From contig NZ_JAHZSV010000024.1 of the NCBI RefSeq assembly GCF_019457905.1, forward strand, positions 1 to 62,254: 62,254 nt of DNA. Direction: 5' to 3'. The notes under the pieces are model-generated. The model worked only from the letters and a program-made list of their open reading frames with translations. It was not told where the DNA came from and ran no database searches. Positions 45,726-52,616 of the stretch are shown piece after piece. Source of the DNA: Flagellimonas abyssi. Its GTDB lineage: Bacteria; Bacteroidota; Bacteroidia; Flavobacteriales; Flavobacteriaceae. Each line of letters opens with the position of its first letter. Position 1 is the first letter of the stretch. The position numbers were made by a program, and so were the translations under genes.

Positions 45726-45951
45726 ATTGGCATTGCTTTTGGAATTTCAATAATTGCCGGCTTATTGATCATGTGGCTCTGGCCCGATAGTTGGCACTTT
45801 TAAGGACTGTCCCATTCATTGGACATAACCCCAATGAAAACATGTAAGTGCACACCACAGTACCAAAACACATTGTGGATGCCATTTTTTAAAAACCTAT
45901 ATTTTGGCTATTGGGTAAAATAAGAAATTGGCGTTCCCAATTAAAAGCAAT

Positions 45952-46692
45952 ATGAAACAACTTTTAAGGAATCTTATAAACAAAATAAGAGGCTTTTTAT
46001 CCCATCAGCTTAAAAGGTACGATGGAAAATTACCATATATCATAACCGTGGGCGTTGCCTTTATCATAGTGATTCTCGGAATCAATTTGTTTATTGAACT
46101 CACGGATACGTTAACCACGGATACGTTGGCGACATATGACCAAAAGGTAACAAATTATGTACTCTCGTTTCGTAATAGCAAGTTGACCAACTATTTTTTA
46201 TTTATGACTCACTTAGGGGATGTGAAAGGCTACCTAATAGTACTTGCACTGGCCGTACTTATTTCGGCTTTCATTTACAAGCGGTGGAAGCATATTGCCC
46301 AAGTTGCATTTGTACTTGCACTGGCATCCATTTCCAATATAATATTAAAAAGGGCCATTGACAGGGCAAGGCCTGGGATAGAACATCTTGTTTCGGTTGA
46401 AACTTTGAGTTATCCGAGTGGTCACGCGATGAGTGCCATGGCTTTCTATGGATTTTTAATTTATTTGTTTTACACTTTTACGATGAAAAAACTATTAAAG
46501 TCCATAGCGATTGCACTTTGTATTCTAATTATACTAAGTATTGGAATCAGCCGTATATATTTAGGCGTGCATTTTCCTTCAGATATTCTTGGAGGGTTCA
46601 TTGCCGGAGCAATCTGGGTGTTTTTTTGCATTCTACTTTTCAACCTAATGGCCCTATTTGCCAAAGACCCAAGAACCTCGCCCAATCCTTAA
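45952..46692 (+). CDS. PAP2-family phosphatase
   Basis: A 246-residue membrane phosphatase from the ATG at 45952 (MKQLLRNLIN). The three signature motifs are present: KRAIDRARP (KX6RP), YPSGHAMSA (PSGH) and SRIYLGVHFPSDILGG (SRX5HX3D). Five to six membrane segments surround them. Substrates of such enzymes include undecaprenyl diphosphate and phosphatidic or lysophosphatidic acid; the particular one is unknown. The alternative ATG at 45928 adds eight residues. Confidence 0.93.
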   Translation: MKQLLRNLINKIRGFLSHQLKRYDGKLPYIITVGVAFIIVILGINLFIELTDTLTTDTLATYDQKVTNYVLSFRNSKLTNYFLFMTHLGDVKGYLIVLALAVLISAFIYKRWKHIAQVAFVLALASISNIILKRAIDRARPGIEHLVSVETLSYPSGHAMSAMAFYGFLIYLFYTFTMKKLLKSIAIALCILIILSIGISRIYLGVHFPSDILGGFIAGAIWVFFCILLFNLMALFAKDPRTSPNP

Positions 46693-46952
46693 TGGAAAGC
46701 CATATTAAAAATCTTGTAACAGGTCAAAAGACCCCAGATGTTATTGTTTTATAGGAAGTAAGATTATCCAATTTATCGTTTTTGAGCTAACTTTTAGTTT
46801 TTTTCAGATAATGAGTTCGTTGGAGAATTTTCATTTTTGTTAGTTGGACAGATATTCTTTTAAAATCACGTCATGAATGACAAACAAAAATACGAATCGG
46901 TTTTTAATATAATAGGTTTATAATTAATAACTAAATACAATGTATCGGTGCG

Positions 46953-48053
46953 ATGAAAGCTAGAAAAATCGCAAAAGGACTCTATAGTTCCTTCCTGCTT
47001 ATAAGCGGTACTTTTTTACTGCTTTATTTTTTGTATTTGATTCGAGCCGTAATCGCTTACATTGTGTGCGCCATTATTTTTGCGTTAATCGGTAGACCAC
47101 TGGTGCTATTTTTGCAGATTAGGCTACGGTTTCCCAAAACTCTTGCTGTATGCATCACCATATTTCTTCTCTTTTCCTTGCTTATTGGGTTACTTTTTCT
47201 ATTTGTTCCATTGGTATCGGAACAAGGAGAAAAGCTGGCACTTCTGAATTTAAGAAATATGCAGGCCGAGCTGGATCTTTTTTTTCATGAACTTTCAAAC
47301 TCCTTTGGAGCTTCAAAAAAAATCGTGGAGGAAATTGTAGAGGATGTAAATATCGAGGAATCTGTAAAAAAGGAAATAGAAACTGGTTTCCTGAGGCGTT
47401 TTCTGGATTCTTTTTTTGAAATTATTGGAACAATGAGTGTTAGTCTTTTTTCTATAATTTTCATCACTTTTTTTCTTTTAAAAGACACCGATATCATTCA
47501 AGATACGTTGGTAAGTATGTTTAGGGAAGACCATAGACCTCGCCTTATAAATTCTTTTAATGTCACCAAAAGCCTATTGTCCAGATATTTTATAGGCCTT
47601 TTGGTCCAAATGCTGATATTATTTGCCATTTATGCGGCCACACTCACAATTATAGGGATTGAGCACCCACTTGCTATAGCTTTTCTCTGCGCATTGTTCA
47701 ATATTATACCTTATGTTGGCCCGATCATTGGTGCCGTTTTTATGATGGTGTTTACCGTTACCAGCAATGTTGATTTAGATTTTGGTTCAGAGATTCTCCC
47801 GAAATTAGGGTATGTTGCCATTGGGGTGGGCATAGGCCAATTCATAGATAATTTTTTCTCTCAGCCATTTATATTTGCCAACAGTGTCAAATCGCATCCC
47901 TTGGAAATTTTTTTGATAATTATAATAGCAGGGCTGCTTTTTGGTGTAGTGGGGATGATAGGTGCCGTTCCTGGGTATACTGTTCTGAAAGTAATATTAA
48001 GGGAATTCTTTCCTAAAAACCGCATCATCAAGGCACTTACCGCCCGAATGTAA
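46953..48053 (+). CDS. AI-2E-family (PerM-like) transporter
   Basis: A 366-residue protein with about eight membrane segments. The features are GRPLVLFLQIRLRFPKTLAV, a central extracytoplasmic helical segment with NLRNMQAELDLFFHELSNSF, SLFSIIFITFFLLKD, and the signature HPLAIAFLCALFNIIPYVGP followed by GIGQFIDNFFSQPFIF. Named for AI-2 export by TqsA, but most members are sodium/proton or unknown carriers, so no substrate is assigned. The start is ATG 46953. Confidence 0.93.
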   Translation: MKARKIAKGLYSSFLLISGTFLLLYFLYLIRAVIAYIVCAIIFALIGRPLVLFLQIRLRFPKTLAVCITIFLLFSLLIGLLFLFVPLVSEQGEKLALLNLRNMQAELDLFFHELSNSFGASKKIVEEIVEDVNIEESVKKEIETGFLRRFLDSFFEIIGTMSVSLFSIIFITFFLLKDTDIIQDTLVSMFREDHRPRLINSFNVTKSLLSRYFIGLLVQMLILFAIYAATLTIIGIEHPLAIAFLCALFNIIPYVGPIIGAVFMMVFTVTSNVDLDFGSEILPKLGYVAIGVGIGQFIDNFFSQPFIFANSVKSHPLEIFLIIIIAGLLFGVVGMIGAVPGYTVLKVILREFFPKNRIIKALTARM

Positions 48054-48520
48054 ATCAATTCGTGTATATAAAACAGGATTGGCTGTATTTTCCTTTTACC
48101 AAATCCGGAGATCCTCCGATGGCAATCAAACACTGGATATATCATATCCATGCTACCTGCTGAATATTTTAAATACAGCTTTTGTGCTGCGACAATTGGG
48201 TTGGAAGAGTTCATACTGGATGAGCCGAATAGTTAAGGCCACCAAAAACGGAAAATTTGAGCCATCAATAGTTGGTTTGAATGAATTGAAAATTAGATTT
48301 TCGTGTTGGTTTTGAGGGTACTCACTTTGCATCGGCTAAGGGGGGTATACTATGTCCGGCGTTTCTACTCAATGAAAAGGAGCTGATAAATATACTTTGT
48401 TTTACCCAATGAACATTTATTTCCAAAAGGATGAAAATTGGTTTTTTATCAATGAATGGTTTTGCTGGCAATTATTGGGTTGTATAAAACTTAACTTTCC
48501 TGCGATAATTATTATTTAAC
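48054..48520. other. Non-coding stretch at the left edge of the conjugative element
   Basis: A 78-codon frame (48079-48315) is not convincing. Composition changes from A+T-rich to G+C-rich around 48.5 kb, suggesting the element boundary is near here, but I found no att site or integrase at this side. Confidence 0.4.
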
Positions 48521-48550
48521 CAATATTCCCGAAAGTTAAGCTCGCACAAT

Positions 48551-48626
48551 TTTCTCGGACAAGGGACGGCATAAAGCCGTTGCCGATGTCACTATTTATT
48601 CCGTTTCCTTGCCACTTCAAAATTTT
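48551..48626 (+). promoter_or_regulatory. Repeated leader, copy A (before parB)
   Basis: A 76-bp sequence starting TTTCTCGGACAAGGGACGGC, with a perfect 5-bp hairpin (ACGGC-ATAAA-GCCGT) and the conserved core CACTATTTATTCCGTTTCCT. Three mismatches separate it from copy B at 55653-55728. It ends 52 nt before the ParB start codon. A shared promoter plus 5' leader is the likely role. The 24 bp just before and into it also occur at 7693-7716. Confidence 0.85.
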
Positions 48627-48678
48627 GTCTTCCGCTTGGTATTGCGCTTAAATATTGTTTAACCAAAATCCAAAAATC

Positions 48679-50475
48679 ATGGAAACACAAACAAAACAAA
48701 GAGTGACACAAAAAAGAGGTAAAAGACAAACCTCTAAGTCGAAACAAGCAAAAGGGATTGGAAAAGTGGAAAACGTTCCACAGATACAAATGTTGGAAAT
48801 CGGTTCGGTTTCGCCAGATCCGGAACAACCCCGAAAAACCTTTGATGCGCAAAGTCTGAATCATTTGGCACAGAGCATTGCCGAACATGGGGTATTACAG
48901 CCCATCACGGTACGAAAAATGGATGAAGGATTTACCATCGTCATAGGGGAACGTCGGTTCCGTGCCAGTAAATTGGCAGGATTGACTACTATCCCTGCCA
49001 TGGTAAGGGACTATGTCGACACGGAAGTTCTGGAAGTACAGATCATCGAAAACCTGCAACGGAAGGATGTGGAACCCACAGAGGAGGCCGAGGCCATACA
49101 GTTTCTGTTGGACCATTACGAACCTGGTGAGATTGCAAAGCGTTTGGGGCGTTCCGAGAACTATATCCGCCAGCGAATCAAACTGGCAGGTTTGATCGAG
49201 GGATTCAAGGCCTTTGTCCGAAATGGGGATATGACGATTTCCCTTGGGGTGGCAGTGGCGCTTTTTGAACCCGAGGAACAGCAGATGATGTTTGACAGTC
49301 TGGAAGGAGAATACCAAGAACATCGAATCAAACGGATGATAGAAAGCCGGACCTTTGACCTGACCAAAGCCTGCTTTGAAGTGACGGATAATACCTTGGT
49401 GACCAAGGCAGGGGCTTGTGATGTCTGTCCCTTCAATGCCGCCAACCAAGGGAACCTATTCGGGGAAGGGAAGATGGTCTGTACCCGGACATCTTGTTTT
49501 GAGACCAAAAAGACCAAGACCTTTATGCAACTCTTGAAAAGAGTGAAAAAGCAGGGTTTGAGACTTGTACCCAACATCAGCAAATACTGGGTGGATGAGG
49601 AACGCAACCAATGGGTCATGGCCCAAATGGAAAAAGTGGGCCTTGAGGTACATTTGACCAATGAGCTGGACATTTTAAAGGAGCCTGTTGAGCCTACCAT
49701 GGAAAGCATTACAGAGGAGCACCGACACTATGAATACACAGAGGAAGAATTGACTGAATTCCTGAATGAGGCTTTAGAATCCTTTACTGAGGAAAAGGAG
49801 GCATGGGACAATGCCATCGATCATGGGTTTGAAAAGGGTATCCTTCTGGAAACGGATACCTACTTGACACAGGTCATTTTTGTAAGGGTCAGGGAAGAAA
49901 CCAGTGAGGAAAGTCCAGGTGCCAAGTCCTTGGAGAAACGTAAGATGGCCGAGTGTACCCCAGAGGAACAGATCATCAAGATCAATGCTCGGGAACTTCG
50001 GAAAAAGCAGATCGAGAACAACAACCAGTTCAAGGAGGTCGTGGATATGGTCCGAGATACCGATTATATCAATCGTAAAAAACCGTTGTCCACGGACGAG
50101 ATGGTGGCGATTTCCATCTCACTGTTCGAGAACAATCTGGGCTGGCATGACCAAAGGGAACACTTTGGGGATTTCCTTGGGGATGATGACCAATTGTCCA
50201 GAGAAGAGCTGGTGGCCCGGTTCAAAGAAAACTTCAAGAAAGAGACGTTGTACAAACTGCTCCGGTTCCTGTTGACCCGTCAGGTGCACCTCGGGGAGAG
50301 CAATCACACCAATGACCTTACCAATCAATCCTTTTATGTCGCAATGCAATCCTTCTACAAGGACAAGATCTCGGCGATTGAGGACACTTATGCGGAAAAT
50401 CGTCAAAAGCGTGAAACAAGGATCAAGGAAAGGGTCACTGCATTGGAACAGCAGGCCAAGGCTTTGGAAGACTAG
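48679..50475 (+). CDS. parB: Large ParB/Spo0J-type partition protein with a cysteine cluster
   Basis: A 598-residue protein from ATG 48679 (METQTKQ). The N-terminal ParB domain (about 35-130) has SVSPDPEQPRKTF, the CTP-binding GERRFRASKLAGL and IIENLQRKDVEPTEEAEAI. A helix-turn-helix follows (EIAKRLGRSENYIRQRIKLA). Beyond about 230 the protein is unlike chromosomal ParB: Cys247, Cys250, Cys268 and Cys273 (CDVC, CTRTSC) form a possible zinc site, and a long acidic helical C-terminal half follows. No ParA is in the window. ParB-like proteins in Bacteroidetes conjugative elements are common. It has the repeated leader; the frame start at 48655 is less likely. Confidence 0.88.
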   Translation: METQTKQRVTQKRGKRQTSKSKQAKGIGKVENVPQIQMLEIGSVSPDPEQPRKTFDAQSLNHLAQSIAEHGVLQPITVRKMDEGFTIVIGERRFRASKLAGLTTIPAMVRDYVDTEVLEVQIIENLQRKDVEPTEEAEAIQFLLDHYEPGEIAKRLGRSENYIRQRIKLAGLIEGFKAFVRNGDMTISLGVAVALFEPEEQQMMFDSLEGEYQEHRIKRMIESRTFDLTKACFEVTDNTLVTKAGACDVCPFNAANQGNLFGEGKMVCTRTSCFETKKTKTFMQLLKRVKKQGLRLVPNISKYWVDEERNQWVMAQMEKVGLEVHLTNELDILKEPVEPTMESITEEHRHYEYTEEELTEFLNEALESFTEEKEAWDNAIDHGFEKGILLETDTYLTQVIFVRVREETSEESPGAKSLEKRKMAECTPEEQIIKINARELRKKQIENNNQFKEVVDMVRDTDYINRKKPLSTDEMVAISISLFENNLGWHDQREHFGDFLGDDDQLSREELVARFKENFKKETLYKLLRFLLTRQVHLGESNHTNDLTNQSFYVAMQSFYKDKISAIEDTYAENRQKRETRIKERVTALEQQAKALED

Positions 50476-50487
50476 TTTGGATTACGG

Positions 50488-50518
50488 GAGGGGTCTGGCA
50501 ACAGGCCCCTCTTTTTTT
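50488..50518. terminator. Bidirectional terminator between parB and the SRAP gene
   Basis: A stem of 8 bp (GAGGGGTC 50488-50495 with GGCCCCTC 50504-50511, one G-T pair) is followed by seven T on the plus strand. It ends parB; the convergent SRAP gene ends at 50517, just inside the T-run. Confidence 0.85.
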
Positions 50519-51281
50519 ATGGTAAACCATAGGAAATGGACACTTCTTCGTAATCCACTTTGTCTATGATACCGGGATAATTGGAATCCACACTTCTGCT
50601 GTATAGATCCTTGGTGATGGGATAGGCTTCGAGATTGCCTTCCCATAAATCGTCATCAATGAGATCTTGAACGTCGGATTCATTGTTGCCGTTATGTAAC
50701 CAAGCATCCAAGTTTTCGTCATCAATGATGACCGGACGTCGTTTCTTTTCGTTGTGGATCTCGGCGAACATGGGGGTGGCGTCCTTGGTGAGCACGGCAA
50801 AAGTCCTTCTACCATCAAGGGTGTTGGTATAGATGCCCGCTAGGTATATGGGGTCGCCGTTCTTTCTATGGAAGTAAAAGGGAACCTTAAAATCCTTGCC
50901 CTTGACCTTCACTTTCGTATTGTGTGGTTCGAAGAAACCATCCACGGGAATGATGCACCGCTGGTTCTCCCAACAGTAGCGGTACATAAAGTGGTCAAAG
51001 AGGCTTTCCGATTTGGCGTTCAATCCCCCAAAGGTCTTGGGGTTCTTGAAATACTCCGTATAATTTTCCTGTTTTTCCTTAGGGGGCATAATGCCCCACA
51101 TGGCAGGGAGCATATTGTTGGGCTCTTCCTGGCCCAAGGTCCACATCACCGGGTGGCTCCAGCCGTTAGCATGGAAATAGATGAGTTCCAGGTCGGTGTC
51201 GAGATCGCCGTACATGGCCTTGACGGAGAGCAATTTCTCCAGTTCCTTCCGCTCGCGGGTCTGTCTGGTCGAATAGCACAT
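50517..51281 (-). CDS. SOS response-associated peptidase-like protein (SRAP, YedK/HMCES family)
   Basis: A 254-residue protein from ATG 51281 (MCYSTRQ), chosen because the second residue is the Cys that covalently traps abasic sites in this family. The core motifs are present: LNAKSESLFDHFMYRYCWEN, RCIIPVDGFFEPH (the catalytic Glu region) and FAVLTKDATPMFAEIHNEKK with the final RRPVII. HMCES/YedK proteins cross-link to abasic sites in single-stranded DNA and protect them from error-prone cleavage. It is divergent from dinB, sharing a 119-bp intergenic region with a palindromic operator. A longer frame (to 51392) would delay the Cys and is rejected. Confidence 0.93.
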   Translation of the reverse strand: MCYSTRQTRERKELEKLLSVKAMYGDLDTDLELIYFHANGWSHPVMWTLGQEEPNNMLPAMWGIMPPKEKQENYTEYFKNPKTFGGLNAKSESLFDHFMYRYCWENQRCIIPVDGFFEPHNTKVKVKGKDFKVPFYFHRKNGDPIYLAGIYTNTLDGRRTFAVLTKDATPMFAEIHNEKKRRPVIIDDENLDAWLHNGNNESDVQDLIDDDLWEGNLEAYPITKDLYSRSVDSNYPGIIDKVDYEEVSISYGLP

Positions 51282-51358
51282 CTTGAGGTTGCTTTTATAT
51301 AGCATTAAGATAGTCATAATTGTTAAAATTTTGAAACAGTTTATCGCTTTGCTTACAT

Positions 51359-51392
51359 TTGGATATTTTCCAATATATAGGAATATATCCAA
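51359..51392. promoter_or_regulatory. Dyad operator between the SRAP and dinB genes
   Basis: Two 13-bp arms (TTGGATATTTTCC at 51359-51371 and GGAATATATCCAA at 51380-51392) are complementary except for one position, with an 8-bp spacer. The dyad ends 8 bp before the dinB ATG. It is placed to regulate both divergent genes, as a LexA-like or phage-type repressor would. No LexA consensus is matched, and no repressor gene is adjacent. Confidence 0.65.
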
Positions 51393-51400
51393 TAATTTTT

Positions 51401-52615
51401 ATGAAGCCCACCATTCTCCATCTCGATCTGGATACCTTCTTCGTCTCCTGTGAACGGCTGCTGGACAGCCGTCTGATGAAGCGGCCCCTCTTGGTCGGTG
51501 GGTTGGGGGATAGAGGGGTGGTCGCGGCCTGTAGCTATGAGACCCGGCGTTTTGGGGTGCATTCAGGGATGTCCATGAAAGTGGCCCGGAGGTTGTGTCC
51601 TGAGGCCACCGTCATCAAGGGGAATGCGGGGACCTATATGAAGTTCTCGGACAACGTGACCGAGATCATCAAGGAAAGCGTGCCTGTCTTTGAAAAGGCC
51701 AGTGTGGACGAGTTCTATGCGGACCTTTCGGGTATGGACCGCTTCTTTGGTTGCTATAAGTACGCCTCGGAAATGCGGCAACGGATTTTAAGGGAAACGG
51801 GATTGCCGATTTCCTTCGGACTCTCCCAGAACAAAGTGGTCTCCAAAGTGGCTACTGGGGAGGCTAAGCCCAATAACCAGATGAAGATCGACCTTGGATT
51901 GGAAAAGGAGTTCTTGGCGCCCCTGCACATCCGTAAACTGCCCTCGGTGGGGGAGAAGACCTATGGGCTTTTGTCCAATATGGGGGTGACCACCATACAG
52001 ACGGTGCAGGAACTGCCCTTGGAGATGTTGGAAAGTGCCTTTGGCCTGCACGGACGTACCATTTGGATGCGGGCCCAAGGGTTGGACAATTCCCCCTTGG
52101 TCCCGTTCCATGAGCGGAAATCCATTTCCACGGAACGTACCTATGGGAAGGACACCACCGATATGGTCAAATTGGAGACCACCTTGTTCGCCATGGCGGA
52201 GAACCTGGCCTACCAATTGCGTCGGGCCAATAAGATGACGGGCTGTGTGAGTGTGAAGATTCGATATAGTGACTTTAAGACCTACACCAAGCAGAAACGG
52301 GTTCCCTATACTTCTGCGGACCATGTATTGGTACCCTTGGTAAAGGAACTCTTTACCTCCCTTTATGACCGAAGGATGCTGATCCGCCTGGTCGGAGTCA
52401 ACTACAGCCATATTGTAGGGGGCCACTATCAAATCGACCTCTTCGCTGATGATGAAAAACTGCTCAACCTCTATCAGGCCATGGACCGGGTGCGGAATCG
52501 ATTTGGGGAATCCAGTCTGATGCGTGCCTCGGCCATGGGGGCACACAGTATAGGAAGGGGAGGTAATCCCTTCGACGGACAACCACCCATCTTATTGGCA
52601 CATAGACAACAATAG
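51401..52615 (+). CDS. dinB: Y-family DNA polymerase (Pol IV-like)
   Basis: A 404-residue translesion polymerase from ATG 51401. The catalytic acids are Asp in LHLDLDTFFVSCE and the Asp-Glu pair in KASVDEFYADLSGM, so it is an active Pol IV-type enzyme and not the inactive ImuB. The thumb/little-finger regions follow, with LPSVGEKTYGLLSNMGV as the HhH and ISTERTYGKDTTDM near the little finger. The ORF upstream of 51401 would cover the operator, so the short start is used. It is followed after one base by the DnaE-like gene, making a translesion operon. Confidence 0.92.
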   Translation: MKPTILHLDLDTFFVSCERLLDSRLMKRPLLVGGLGDRGVVAACSYETRRFGVHSGMSMKVARRLCPEATVIKGNAGTYMKFSDNVTEIIKESVPVFEKASVDEFYADLSGMDRFFGCYKYASEMRQRILRETGLPISFGLSQNKVVSKVATGEAKPNNQMKIDLGLEKEFLAPLHIRKLPSVGEKTYGLLSNMGVTTIQTVQELPLEMLESAFGLHGRTIWMRAQGLDNSPLVPFHERKSISTERTYGKDTTDMVKLETTLFAMAENLAYQLRRANKMTGCVSVKIRYSDFKTYTKQKRVPYTSADHVLVPLVKELFTSLYDRRMLIRLVGVNYSHIVGGHYQIDLFADDEKLLNLYQAMDRVRNRFGESSLMRASAMGAHSIGRGGNPFDGQPPILLAHRQQ

Positions 52616-52616
52616 C

